Source of the DNA: Elusimicrobiota bacterium
Lineage (GTDB): Bacteria; Elusimicrobiota; Elusimicrobia; JACQJP01
Reading direction: 5' to 3'
Assembly: GCA_016204975.1 (NCBI GenBank)
Contig: JACQJP010000050.1
Span: forward strand, 1 to 51,778
Length of the DNA: 51,778 nucleotides
Position numbers and translations under genes: made by a program. Each line of letters opens with the position of its first letter. Position 1 is the first letter of the stretch. This document shows, one piece after another, positions 7,427 through 16,403 of the stretch. The notes below the pieces were generated by a model, which made no database searches, was not told where the DNA came from, and was given only the letters and a program-made list of their open reading frames with translations.

Positions 7427-10400
7427 ATGAGGGCAAAAAAGAGCGGTCCGCTTTTCCTGTTCCCGGCGCTTCTGCTGGGGGTGCCTTGCGTCCAGGCAGG
7501 ATTTTTCTTCTACTTCTTCAGCGGCTCCAAGTCGCCATCCTCCACCTCCGTGCCCAAGACGCCGTCCTCCAGGGCCTCGACTCAAGAAAAAAAACAGCTC
7601 TACGAAACCGCCGTGCGGCTTTACCGGGAATCCGCCTCGGATAAAACCGCAAGCCTGGAAACCTTCCGGAAATTCCTGAAGGAACAGCCCGATAGCTCCC
7701 TGGTCCCCGATACGCTCTTTACGGTGGGGGAAATCTACTTCGAGCAGGCCCTGGAGGCCCTGAGACGCGAGCGAAGCCCCCAGAGGCAAAGCCCCTGGGA
7801 CTCCCCCGAGCAACTGCTGGCGCTGGCACAGGAGCGCAAGAAAGCGGAGGAAGAAGGCCAGGCTCCCCGAATCCTTTTTGAGAAGGCCCGGGAGGCCTAC
7901 CAGAAGGTCGCCAAAATAGAGGCCAGCGGACTGGCGGATTCTGCGCTCTACCGCATTGCAGAGATCCATTACAACCAAAAGGAATGGGACCTGGCCATCG
8001 AGCATTTTTTAAAACTGCAACAGCACTGGCCAAAAAGCTATCTGGTGCCGGATAGCCTTTTGAGCATCGCCCAAACCCACCTAGCCCAGGAACAGTTCAC
8101 CCCCGCGGAAACCCAGCTGACGCTCCTGGAGCAAGCCTACCCGGCCTACGCAGAGGACCCCCAACGCCTCTACGCCCAGGCGTTGATTGACCTTCGGCGC
8201 GGCAACCACCAAAAGGCGGAGGCGGGGTTCTCAAAACTCCAGACGCCGGAGGCCCTCTACTACCTGGGAAAAACGCAAATGGTGATGGGCCTTCCTTTGC
8301 AGGCGGTCATCTCCTTTAAGAAATTTTTGAATCAGCACCCCCGCCACCCCCTGACCGAAGAGGTGGATTTTCTAACGGCCGAGGCCTACCTCATGGCCAA
8401 CGACTTTGACGGGGCGATCACCCACTACCGCCGCTTCCTGGATAAATACCCCGCCTCCTCCTTGAAAGTGGCGGCTCACTTTCGAATCGGAAGCTCCTAC
8501 TTCCGCAAGGAACGCTACCTGGATGCCCGAGGCGGTTTCGCCTACATCCTGACCCACTTCGATCAGGATTCCTTTGCGCCTTTGGCGCAGTACCTCACCG
8601 GCGAGTCCTACCTAAACCCTCAAAAGTACCGGGAGGCCATCTTCGCCTATGGGGACCTGACCAAAAAATACCCCGCCGACTCCATTGCCCCCAACGGCAT
8701 CTACAAGCTCGCCTGGTCCCACCTGCAGCTTCAAAACTATCCCCAAGCCGAACAGACCTGTCAAAGCTTCCTCAGTCTCTATCCCAACCATCCCTTGGCA
8801 AAAAATATCTACCTGATTTTAGGCAACAGCCTCCACCACCAAAACCGCCATGAGGCCGCGGCAGAAGCCTACCAGAAAATTTTGGATATCGCCCCGGGCA
8901 CCGAGATTGCGGAGTTGGCTTTTCTTCTCATCTATCGCGCCCAGTACACCGTCCAAAACTACGACTCCATGATCACCGCCTACCACTATCTTCTCAACCG
9001 CTTTCCCCCCACCGACTCCCCCTTCCGAGGACTCAGCTACCTCTATGGCGCCGAGGCTTATCTCAGAAAGGGACTCTTCGAACAAGGCCGGTCGGTCTAT
9101 GAACTGATCCTAAGGACCTACCCTGCCGGAGAGGCCGCGCTCCACGCGCGGGACGGGCTGGCCTGGAGCTATTTTCTGACGGGAGAGGATGAGCGAGCCG
9201 CCCAAGAAAGGGAAAAGCTCAAATCCATGATCCGCTCCGCCAAAAAACCCCCGCCCTCCCTGGAAAAACTCAACGCCTACGAAACCGCCAACACCCTGTT
9301 CAACCGGAAACAGTATGAGCAAGCCTTACCCCTCTATGAAAAATTTCTGAAAGAAAACCCGGACCTTGCCCAAGCGCCGCAGGCGCAGTTTCGGGCCGCA
9401 CTCTCTCTATACCATCTGCGCTACTATACAGACGCCATCGAGGCTTGGAAAAAGCTGGTGCAAAGCTATCCCCACGCCGCTCAAGCGGAGGAAGCCGCCT
9501 ACAAAATTGCCGATACCTATTTCCGGGCCCAAAAATATGACGCTGCAATCTCCGAATATCAAAAAATTCCGGAAACCTACCCCCGGAGCCAGGAGCTGAG
9601 CCTGGCCTCGCTGCGGATCCTGCAGGCCCATTACAACGCCGGGAAGGACGGCCAGGCAGTGGACCAGGCCCAGGCGCTTTTTCAAAAATTCTCCCAGGAT
9701 CCCCGCGCCATGGAGGCTCTGGATTTGTTGGAAGCGGTTTTTGACCGAAACCCCAAGTTGGACCCCGGGCAAGTTCTAGGAACCGTGGTGCAAGCCTATC
9801 CTTCCAGTTCCCTCGCCGCCTCGGCGCAGTTTCGCCTGGCAAAAATTCTATTCGGGCAAAAGAAATATAAGGAGAGCATCCAGGCCTTCCAAAAATTCTC
9901 TGAAAACTATGCCGACCATCCTCAACTGCCGCAGGCCCAGTTCCAGATGGCGGAGGCCTACTTTGAATCCAAACTCTACGAAGAGGCCGTCCCGGTTTAT
10001 GAGCGTTTCCTGGCCAATTTTCCCAATGCCGAGGAGGTGCCGGTGGCCCTGTTCCACTTGGCCAATACCTATTACACCCTCAAGCAGTATGATCTCGCCG
10101 CCTCCAACTACGAAACCCTGGCAAAAAAATATCCCGACTCCCCCTTTGTGAAGGCCGCCGCCTTCAATCAGGCCCTCTCCTACAAAGCGATGGGCAACCT
10201 GGACTTGGCCCAGCTCGCCTACCAGGAGTACATCGCAAACTACCCAAAAGAAGAGAATGCCCAGGCGCTTCTGTGGGAAGTGTTTCAAATCCAAAAGGAA
10301 AAAGGGCAGTACGGGGAGGCCGCAAAAACCCTGCAAAAGCTCGAGGCGGAAACCCTTAAAGACCCCCAGGCTCGCCTGGAGATCCTCTACCGCTACGCGG

Positions 10401-10705
10401 AGGTGGCCTTGGCCCAGGGGGAGCCGGCCCGGGCCCTCCAACACTATGAGGAGCTCCGGAGCCTCAAACCTGCCGCCAACCCCTTCCGCCTGCAGGCCCT
10501 GGTGCACCTGGCGGAGGCCTACGAGCAGGAAAAAAGGTGGAAGGAGGCCATCGCGGTCTATGAAGACCTGGGGCGCAACGCAACCAATCCTCAAATCTCC
10601 AAAACCGCCCTGGAGCGGGCAAAGGCCTTGCAAAGCGCCTCCCACCCAACGCCTCCGAAGACACCCGCCGCCAAACAGACCACGGAGGATCTTGGCTCGC
10701 CATGA
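7427..10705 (+). CDS. giant exported TPR protein
   Basis: 1092 residues with an N-terminal signal sequence (LFLFPALLLGVPCVQA). The rest is almost entirely tetratricopeptide repeats, roughly twenty or more, of the YbgF/CpoB/BamD-like type (repeated patterns such as YxxAIxxFxKFLxxYP). This is probably a periplasmic or outer-membrane-associated scaffold. In Tol-Pal loci a much smaller TPR protein (CpoB) and in Myxococcus gliding loci TPR proteins sit beside ExbB/ExbD-type motors. Here the gene overlaps the next one (FlgD-like/OmpA) by 4 nt (ATGA) and is followed by ExbB, ExbD and TonB genes, so an assembly role in that complex is inferred. It starts 10 nt after thrS. Confidence 0.85.
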   Translation: MRAKKSGPLFLFPALLLGVPCVQAGFFFYFFSGSKSPSSTSVPKTPSSRASTQEKKQLYETAVRLYRESASDKTASLETFRKFLKEQPDSSLVPDTLFTVGEIYFEQALEALRRERSPQRQSPWDSPEQLLALAQERKKAEEEGQAPRILFEKAREAYQKVAKIEASGLADSALYRIAEIHYNQKEWDLAIEHFLKLQQHWPKSYLVPDSLLSIAQTHLAQEQFTPAETQLTLLEQAYPAYAEDPQRLYAQALIDLRRGNHQKAEAGFSKLQTPEALYYLGKTQMVMGLPLQAVISFKKFLNQHPRHPLTEEVDFLTAEAYLMANDFDGAITHYRRFLDKYPASSLKVAAHFRIGSSYFRKERYLDARGGFAYILTHFDQDSFAPLAQYLTGESYLNPQKYREAIFAYGDLTKKYPADSIAPNGIYKLAWSHLQLQNYPQAEQTCQSFLSLYPNHPLAKNIYLILGNSLHHQNRHEAAAEAYQKILDIAPGTEIAELAFLLIYRAQYTVQNYDSMITAYHYLLNRFPPTDSPFRGLSYLYGAEAYLRKGLFEQGRSVYELILRTYPAGEAALHARDGLAWSYFLTGEDERAAQEREKLKSMIRSAKKPPPSLEKLNAYETANTLFNRKQYEQALPLYEKFLKENPDLAQAPQAQFRAALSLYHLRYYTDAIEAWKKLVQSYPHAAQAEEAAYKIADTYFRAQKYDAAISEYQKIPETYPRSQELSLASLRILQAHYNAGKDGQAVDQAQALFQKFSQDPRAMEALDLLEAVFDRNPKLDPGQVLGTVVQAYPSSSLAASAQFRLAKILFGQKKYKESIQAFQKFSENYADHPQLPQAQFQMAEAYFESKLYEEAVPVYERFLANFPNAEEVPVALFHLANTYYTLKQYDLAASNYETLAKKYPDSPFVKAAAFNQALSYKAMGNLDLAQLAYQEYIANYPKEENAQALLWEVFQIQKEKGQYGEAAKTLQKLEAETLKDPQARLEILYRYAEVALAQGEPARALQHYEELRSLKPAANPFRLQALVHLAEAYEQEKRWKEAIAVYEDLGRNATNPQISKTALERAKALQSASHPTPPKTPAAKQTTEDLGSP

Positions 10706-13700
10706 GACTGTTCAGCCTCCTGTTGTGCTTCTGGAGCTTCTGGCCGGTACCCTCCTTCGCCGAAGAGGCGGGGGCCCGGGTCCTGTTTTCCCCAAACGGA
10801 GACGGCATCAAGGACCTGGCCATCTTCCGGCTCTCGATCTCCGAACCTGAAAACATTGCCCGTTGGGGATTCCAAATCCGCAACAGCGAGGGGAGGCTGA
10901 TCAAGGACTTCGAGGGCACCGGCAAGCCTCCGGAAATACTCCAGTGGGACGGAAAAGACAATACCAACCGCCTCATCCCGGATGGAGACTACACCTACAC
11001 CTTCAGCGCCGCCACCCTGGCCGGAAACCCCCTCTCCCTGCCCCCGCAATCCCTCATTTGTGACCGCAAGCTCCCCCGCGTGGAGATCCTGGCCGACCCC
11101 ACCATCTTCTCCCCTAATGGAGACGGGGTCAAAGACGAGGTACGCTTCCATATCAGCGTGGAGGACGCCAGCGGCATCCACAGTTGGCTTCTAAAAATCA
11201 CCAACGGAGCAGACCAAACCGTCCGAGCCTTTGGAAAGGAAGGAAACCCGCCCTCCGAAATCACCTGGGACGGACGCACCCAGCTGGGGGAGGAGGCCGA
11301 AAGCTTGGAATACTCCTTCGTCCTGGTCGCCCGAGATCTAGCCGGCAACACACACTCCAGCTCCCCCCAATCCATCCGGCTGGACCGCGAAATTCCCTTG
11401 ACCGACGTGAACGTCCAACCCAAAATCTTCTCTCCCAACGCCGACGGCGTGCAAGATTCCGCCACCTTTAAGATAGAGTTCTCCTCCCAGAAACCTCTGG
11501 AAAGCTGGAAGCTGATCGTCGCCGACTCCAAGGGACGCACCGTGCGCAGCTTTGAGGGCATGGGGGACCCCCCCTCCCAAATCCATTGGAACGGAGAATC
11601 CATTTCGGGAAACATCGCTCCGGACGGGGAATACAGCTTTTTCTTCCGCAGCCGGGACCAAGCCGGCAATACCGGAACGAGCCTCCCCAAAACTCTGCAC
11701 CTGGACACCAAGGCCCCGGAGACGGAGATTAAGCTGGCGCCGGATCTGCTCTCGCCGAACGCAGACGGCATCGGAGACAGCGGGATATTTTCCATCCGCT
11801 TTCGGGATCCCAGCCCCATCCGGTCCTACCTTCTGGAGATCAAAAACGACGTGGGGGTGACCGTCAAAAGCTTCTCTGGGAAAACCCCGCCTGCGGAGCA
11901 GATACAGTGGAACGTGGGCGATGATTCCGGAAAGACCGTCCATGACGGGGTCTATACCTATCAGTTCCAGATCGAGGATGTGGCCGGCAACACTTTCCGA
12001 ATCGCCCCCTCCGCATTGAAGGTGGACACCACCCCGCCCAGGATTGCGCTCTCCGCCTTACCTCTCCTCATCTCCCCCAATGGGGACGGGGTCAACGACG
12101 AAACCCTCTTCCAGATTCAAATGCAGGACGCCTCCGAGATCGCCCGCTGGGAGATTTCCATCCGGCCGGAGTCTGCGACGGAGCCGGTCTACACCTTCTC
12201 CGGCATCGGCACCCCCCTGCCCACCCACCTTTGGAACGGCCTCTCCCAAACCAAGAAACCCCTGCCGGACGGCATCTACCTCTTCCGGGCAACCGCCGTA
12301 GACAGCGCCCAAAATGCAGCCTCCTCCCCGGTCCAAAAGCTCACCCTGGGGGCCACCCCTCCCCACTTGGAGATTGGGACTGATCCTCCCATCTTTTCTC
12401 CCAACGCCGACGGTTTTAAAGACGAGACAGGCTTTCAAATCCGAGTTCGCTCCTTCAATCCCATCCAGGAATGGGAACTTCAGATCCAGGATCCGGAAAA
12501 ACTCCCTCTGCGCAATTTTCATGCCAACGGGGAACCCCCGAAAAAAATCATCTGGCGAGGGGAAGACGACAGCAAGCGCCCCCTGCCGGATCGCGTCTAT
12601 GAGTATTCTCTGACCGTCAAAGACGCAGCGGGCAACCGAAGCCAGTCTCAGAAGCAGACCATCCAGATAGATACCTCCCCGCCGCTCCTTTTCCTCTCGA
12701 TCGCTCCGGAGAATTTTTCGCCCAATAAAGACGGAAAGGTGGATTCCACCGTCTTCACCCTGGGTTATCGAGACGCCTCCCCGGGAGCCTCCTGGGAGGT
12801 CGTTCTCCATGACGAGGGAAAAAAACAAGTCCGGCGCTGGGAGGGACAGGGCGAGCCTCCGGCTTCCATTCGATGGGAAGGGCTTTCGGATAAAAAAGAC
12901 CCCGTGGCCGACGGCCTCTACACCCTGCGCTTCTGGGCGCAGGATGTGGTGGGCAACCGCACGCTTGCCCCGGACCAAATCGTCAAACTGGACATCACCC
13001 CTCCGGAAACCAAACTCTCCGCCAACCCGGAGCTTTTCTCGCCCAAAGGAGAAGGATCCCTGGGATATACCCACCTAGGCCTCTGGTACCGAGACGCCTC
13101 CGACATCTCCCACTGGAAGGTGGAAATTCAAAACGCCAAAAGGGAATTGGTGCGCACCCTGGAGGGAGGGGGGAAACCTCCGGATAGCCTCCGCTGGGAC
13201 GGGAAGGATGAGAAAAGCAACATCCTTCCGGATGGAAAATATCTCCTGACCTTGCACGCAGAGGACACCATCGGCAATCGCGGTGCAAGCCCGGCGGCCC
13301 AGGTAAGCCTGGACACCTCCAAACCGGTGGTGGCGATCTCGCCCAAAGAGGAATCCATCCCCTCCCTGGCGCCTCCGCCGCTGGCCGCCTCCGCCTCCCA
13401 AGACCGGATCGTCATCAGCCTGGCCGCAGAAGTCCTATTTGACGTCGGGAAAGCGGACGTCAAAACCGAGGCGGCCTCGATGATCCAAGGGGCCGCCCAC
13501 ATCATCCGCAAATACCCCGGCCGACGCATCAAGATCGAGGGGCATACCGATGACCGTCCCATCCATACCCGGGAGTTTCCTTCCAACCAAGAACTTTCAC
13601 TGGCCCGGGCCGGAGCGGTCCGGGACCACCTGGTGGAAAAGGCGGGGATTCCAAAGGGACGTTTCGCCGTCTTCGGCTACGGAGCCGCCCAGCCGATTGC

Positions 13701-13764
13701 GGACAACGCCACGCAAGAGGGACGGCAAAAAAACCGTCGAGTAGAGATTATCATTGAAAAGTAA
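10702..13764 (+). CDS. FlgD-like Ig repeat protein with C-terminal OmpA/MotB domain
   Basis: 1020 residues: a signal peptide (cleavage near FAEEA), eight tandem FlgD-like Ig modules of about 110 residues, a Pro/Ala-rich linker and an OmpA-type peptidoglycan-binding domain (about 905-1020). Each module opens with a variant of SPNGDGxxD (LFSPNGDGIKD, IFSPNGDGVKD, IFSPNADGVQD, LLSPNADGIGD, LISPNGDGVND, IFSPNADGFKD, NFSPNKDGKVD). The eighth, LFSPKGEGSLG, is degenerate. The acidic loops probably bind calcium. The OmpA part has GHTDDRPI followed by FPSNQELSLARAGAV, closer to MotB than to Pal. Likely a long periplasmic or surface stalk anchored to peptidoglycan. It overlaps the TPR gene by 4 nt and precedes the ExbB gene. 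Confidence 0.88.
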   Translation: MRLFSLLLCFWSFWPVPSFAEEAGARVLFSPNGDGIKDLAIFRLSISEPENIARWGFQIRNSEGRLIKDFEGTGKPPEILQWDGKDNTNRLIPDGDYTYTFSAATLAGNPLSLPPQSLICDRKLPRVEILADPTIFSPNGDGVKDEVRFHISVEDASGIHSWLLKITNGADQTVRAFGKEGNPPSEITWDGRTQLGEEAESLEYSFVLVARDLAGNTHSSSPQSIRLDREIPLTDVNVQPKIFSPNADGVQDSATFKIEFSSQKPLESWKLIVADSKGRTVRSFEGMGDPPSQIHWNGESISGNIAPDGEYSFFFRSRDQAGNTGTSLPKTLHLDTKAPETEIKLAPDLLSPNADGIGDSGIFSIRFRDPSPIRSYLLEIKNDVGVTVKSFSGKTPPAEQIQWNVGDDSGKTVHDGVYTYQFQIEDVAGNTFRIAPSALKVDTTPPRIALSALPLLISPNGDGVNDETLFQIQMQDASEIARWEISIRPESATEPVYTFSGIGTPLPTHLWNGLSQTKKPLPDGIYLFRATAVDSAQNAASSPVQKLTLGATPPHLEIGTDPPIFSPNADGFKDETGFQIRVRSFNPIQEWELQIQDPEKLPLRNFHANGEPPKKIIWRGEDDSKRPLPDRVYEYSLTVKDAAGNRSQSQKQTIQIDTSPPLLFLSIAPENFSPNKDGKVDSTVFTLGYRDASPGASWEVVLHDEGKKQVRRWEGQGEPPASIRWEGLSDKKDPVADGLYTLRFWAQDVVGNRTLAPDQIVKLDITPPETKLSANPELFSPKGEGSLGYTHLGLWYRDASDISHWKVEIQNAKRELVRTLEGGGKPPDSLRWDGKDEKSNILPDGKYLLTLHAEDTIGNRGASPAAQVSLDTSKPVVAISPKEESIPSLAPPPLAASASQDRIVISLAAEVLFDVGKADVKTEAASMIQGAAHIIRKYPGRRIKIEGHTDDRPIHTREFPSNQELSLARAGAVRDHLVEKAGIPKGRFAVFGYGAAQPIADNATQEGRQKNRRVEIIIEK

Positions 13765-13767
13765 GAA

Positions 13768-13949
13768 GCTGGACTTTTGCAAAGATATTGAGAAGGGGAA
13801 TGGCCGGGGGATTGCCTGGAGAAAACCGTGGTTTGGCCGGCACGGGCATACAGCCGGCCAAATTGCCGGAGCGAGCCTCGCAAATGGCGAGCGCTTTTCG
13901 AAAGGTAACCCCCGGACAGGACCCCAATTCTATTTTGCAAAAGTCCAGC
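13768..13949 (+). mobile_element. MITE-like element, copy 1
   Basis: 182 bp with perfect 16-bp terminal inverted repeats (GCTGGACTTTTGCAAA at the left end, its complement at the right). Inside, a second stem (CCGGGGG-A-TTGCC with GGTAACCCCCGG) encloses a 10-bp hairpin TTTGGCCGGC/GCCGGCCAAA. Flanks AAGAA and AAGGA are an imperfect 5-bp duplication. It starts 3 nt after the FlgD/OmpA stop and ends just before the ExbB ribosome-binding site. No transposase is encoded. Confidence 0.85.
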
Positions 13950-13964
13950 AAGGAGAATAGGACG

Positions 13965-14579
13965 ATGCCTGAAATCAATTACTTGGAGATCCTCAAAACC
14001 AGCTTTACCCTGGTGATCCTTGTCTTCTGTTCCATCCTTTCCTTGACCTTCACTTTGGAAAGGTGGCTTTACTTCCGCAGAATCCGCACCGATACGGAAA
14101 ACTTTCTTCAACGCATCCGCCAATTGCTCGAGCACAACCAGATGACGGAGGCTCTGGCCCTCTGCGACAAGGTAGAGGGACCCATTTCTGTCGTGGCCAA
14201 AACCGCCCTTTTAAACCGTCAAAAATCCAAGGGGGAGGTGCTGGATCTTTTAGGCGCCGTGCGCCTGGAGGAGCGGGTCAAGATGGAGCGTTTCTTGGGC
14301 ATCCTGGGCACCCTGGGAAACACAGCCCCCTTCATCGGGCTTTTCGGGACAGTGGTGGGAATCATCAAGGCTTTCCATGACCTGGCCCTCTCAGGATCCG
14401 GAGGACCGGCGGTCGTGGCAGCCGGAATCGCGGAGGCCCTGGTGGCCACCGCCGCAGGGCTGGCGGTGGCCATCCCGGCGGTCATCGTCTACAACTACTT
14501 CATGCGCAAGGTCAAGGTGATCTCCGTGGCGATGGAGGCGGCCAGCATGCGGCTCCTCGCCTACTTAAAAATGGCATAG
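13965..14579 (+). CDS. ExbB/TolQ/MotA-type proton channel protein
   Basis: 204 residues. One N-terminal membrane helix (TSFTLVILVFCSILSLTF) is followed by a cytoplasmic region and two further helices containing GTLGNTAPFIGLFGTVVGII and EALVATAAGLAVAIPAVIVY, the hallmark ExbB/TolQ pore segments. With ExbD it would form a proton-driven stator in the inner membrane that powers a TonB/TolA-like transducer. The start is the ATG at 13965, with AAGGAG about 10 nt upstream. The frame stays open back to 13788, but that part lies in the repeat element and should not be annotated as protein. Two ExbD genes and a TonB gene follow. Confidence 0.92.
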   Translation: MPEINYLEILKTSFTLVILVFCSILSLTFTLERWLYFRRIRTDTENFLQRIRQLLEHNQMTEALALCDKVEGPISVVAKTALLNRQKSKGEVLDLLGAVRLEERVKMERFLGILGTLGNTAPFIGLFGTVVGIIKAFHDLALSGSGGPAVVAAGIAEALVATAAGLAVAIPAVIVYNYFMRKVKVISVAMEAASMRLLAYLKMA

Positions 14580-14585
14580 GGCCCA

Positions 14586-15188
14586 ATGAATTTTTTTAGA
14601 AGCCTGCTTATAGATTCCTCTTTTCAACTGCGCTTCATCTGCATCCTGACCTTTTTGTGCTTGGCGGAGAGCCTCCTGGTGGGACCCGCCCTGTCCAAAA
14701 TCATCGCCATCGCAGGAAATTGGGAAAACCCCGCGCAGATGCAGGACTTCTTCCTCTACCTCATTCTCTTTCTGATCGCAACCCTCAGCTTCAACTGCCT
14801 CATCGGGCTCTTCTGGTCCCACCAGATGATCTACCCTACTCGAACCCTGGAGAAAAGCATCCGGGCCCTGCAGGAGGGCCGCTTTCCCGACGACCTTCCC
14901 CTGCAGGCGCCGCATGGCTTTGAAAATCTCATCCGGAGCTTCAACGAGTTGAGCCACACCCTGCAAACTCTTATCCTGCGGGACCGCCGCTTCGCCAAAG
15001 AAGCTTCTCAGATCCTGCAGGGCTGCCTCCAGAATCTCCCTACGGCCCCGGAGTCGGAAATCCTGCGCAAAAAAATACGGCAGGCGGAGAGTTTGCTCTC
15101 CATCGTCAATTCCCATTTTGACCGCGAATCCAAAGGACCCGAACCAAATAAAGGGGCAAGGGCCATGACCGGGGGCTTGGAGATTTAA
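14586..15188 (+). CDS. two-helix membrane protein with HAMP-like domain (first copy)
   Basis: 200 residues. A short N terminus precedes helix 1 (FICILTFLCLAESLLVG), a roughly 30-residue periplasmic loop, helix 2 (FFLYLILFLIATLSFNCLIG) and a HAMP-like coiled region (MIYPTRTLEKSIRALQEG...). A predicted helical tail follows. No kinase, cyclase or methyl-accepting domain is present. The protein at 17532-18053 is a clear paralogue: same order of parts, and the first helices share the ESLLV sequence. It sits between ExbB and a lone receiver protein, so it may sense or transmit conformational change across the inner membrane. The family is not recognised beyond HAMP-like architecture. Confidence 0.72.
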   Translation: MNFFRSLLIDSSFQLRFICILTFLCLAESLLVGPALSKIIAIAGNWENPAQMQDFFLYLILFLIATLSFNCLIGLFWSHQMIYPTRTLEKSIRALQEGRFPDDLPLQAPHGFENLIRSFNELSHTLQTLILRDRRFAKEASQILQGCLQNLPTAPESEILRKKIRQAESLLSIVNSHFDRESKGPEPNKGARAMTGGLEI

Positions 15189-15190
15189 CC

Positions 15191-15565
15191 GTGGCCACCA
15201 TACTGGTCGTAGATGATGACGAAGGAGTCCGGGAGTTCCTGGAAATAGCCCTCCAAAACCTGGGGCATCGCGCCGTGCTGACCGAAAACAGCGCCCAAGC
15301 CCAGCAGTGGCTTCAAGAGCATACCCCGGACCTAATTCTGATGGACCTGATGATGCCGGGCCTCAACGGCCTGGAGCTGGGCCTTTGGGTGCACGCGCAA
15401 CCCAAGACCCGATCCGTTCCCATCATCCAGATCAGCGCGCTGGATGACACCCCTACCCAGCAGGACAGCCTTCAGGGAGGAGCCTTTGATTACCTCACCA
15501 AGCCGATTCAACCGGAGATATTAAAAAGCAAGCTGGAGCGGGCTCTGGCCTGGAAAAATGGTTAA
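15191..15565 (+). CDS. stand-alone response regulator receiver
   Basis: 124 residues, only a CheY-like receiver: acidic pocket Asp8-Asp10, phospho-acceptor Asp52 in LILMDLMMPG, switch Ser in ISAL and the conserved Lys in LTKPIQ. There is no output domain, so it must act by protein binding. It starts with GTG 2 nt after the HAMP gene and is followed 15 nt later by the first ExbD gene. A receiver inside an ExbB/ExbD operon suggests that motor activity or localisation is under phosphorylation control. No histidine kinase is encoded in the window. Confidence 0.92.
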   Translation: MATILVVDDDEGVREFLEIALQNLGHRAVLTENSAQAQQWLQEHTPDLILMDLMMPGLNGLELGLWVHAQPKTRSVPIIQISALDDTPTQQDSLQGGAFDYLTKPIQPEILKSKLERALAWKNG

Positions 15566-15580
15566 AGCCCTCAGTCAAGG

Positions 15581-15988
15581 ATGAACAAATCCTCCGACGC
15601 CTCGGACGATCCCATTACCGACATCAACGTCACCCCCTTGGTGGACGTATCCTTGGTGCTGGTCATCATTTTCATGGCGGTGGCCCCCTTCATCCTGCAG
15701 GCGGGGATCACCGTGCTGCGCTCCAGCCCCAGCGTGACCCTGGCCAAAAAGGCAGCCTCCGAAAATGTTCAGATCCGATTGACGCAAAAGGGGAAGCTCA
15801 CAGTGAACCAGCAGCCCACCTCTTGGGAAAATCTTTCTTCCGCCATCCAAAAGGCTTTGAGGGACAGCCGGGATAAAATGGTGATCCTGACCGCGGACGA
15901 TAAAAATCGAGTGGAGGAGGTGGTCAAAATTTTGGACACCTCCAAACAGGTTGGGGCGGCCAAGCTGGCCATCATGAACCAACCATAA
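15581..15988 (+). CDS. ExbD/TolR-type protein (first copy)
   Basis: 135 residues with the standard plan: short cytoplasmic N terminus ending DINVTPLVDVSLVLVIIF, one membrane helix with the proton-carrying Asp in TPLVDV, and a periplasmic domain. In characterised systems ExbD dimers sit inside the ExbB pentamer and couple proton flow to force. The helix is followed by AVAPFILQAGITVLRSS, different from the second copy, so the two proteins are probably a heterodimer or serve distinct partners rather than being a recent duplication. Start ATG with AAGG just upstream. Confidence 0.92.
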   Translation: MNKSSDASDDPITDINVTPLVDVSLVLVIIFMAVAPFILQAGITVLRSSPSVTLAKKAASENVQIRLTQKGKLTVNQQPTSWENLSSAIQKALRDSRDKMVILTADDKNRVEEVVKILDTSKQVGAAKLAIMNQP

Positions 15989-15995
15989 CACAGCC

Positions 15996-16403
15996 ATGCA
16001 AGCTCACGATTCCGAAGAGGCGATCACCGGCATCAATGTCACTCCCCTGGTGGACGTCTGCCTGGTGCTGGTGATCATTTTTATGGTCACCACCCCCCTG
16101 CTGAACCAACCCTCCCTCTCGATCGTTCTGCCCAAAGCCCACACCCAGGAGGGGGAGGAGCGAGAAAACACCACCCTCACCTTGACCGCGGACGGCAGAG
16201 TGGCCCTCAACGAAAAAATTGTGGAGGACCGTAAAGAACTGAAAGGGTTGTTGTGTTATCAAATCGGGCAGACCAGCGAGCGGCACGTGGTTCTCCGCGC
16301 AGACCTCTCGGCCCTGCACGGAACGCTGGTGGAGATGATGGGCCTGGCGAAAATCTGCCAGGCCAAGTCGCTCACCATCGCCACGGAACCCCTGCGGCAA
16401 TGA
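15996..16403 (+). CDS. ExbD/TolR-type protein (second copy)
   Basis: 135 residues: GINVTPLVDVCLVLVIIFMV membrane segment with the conserved Asp, then a periplasmic domain with TLTADGRVALNEKIV, a common ExbD signature. It lies 7 nt after the first ExbD gene and overlaps TonB by 4 nt (ATGA). One ExbB with two ExbD proteins is the arrangement of the AglR-AglQ-AglS motor of Myxococcus gliding, as well as of some Ton and Tol systems. Confidence 0.92.
   Translation: MQAHDSEEAITGINVTPLVDVCLVLVIIFMVTTPLLNQPSLSIVLPKAHTQEGEERENTTLTLTADGRVALNEKIVEDRKELKGLLCYQIGQTSERHVVLRADLSALHGTLVEMMGLAKICQAKSLTIATEPLRQ

Noticed and set aside
9848-10645. Long open frames opposite the TPR gene and other GC-rich genes
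   Set aside because: They mirror the codon bias of the real genes, have no ribosome-binding sites and resemble no protein family.
10702-13764. Type IX secretion (gliding-type) cargo because of SPNGDG motifs
   Set aside because: The C terminus is an OmpA domain, not a T9SS sorting domain, and no T9SS genes are present.
13754-13960. Small protein containing FCKDIEKG encoded in repeat copies 1 and 2
   Set aside because: The reading frame is a by-product of the conserved nucleotide sequence. Variation among copies keeps base pairing, not the peptide.
13788-13964. N-terminal extension of the ExbB protein
   Set aside because: The frame is open, but these bases belong to the MITE-like element; a ribosome-binding site and the conserved ExbB N terminus point to 13965.
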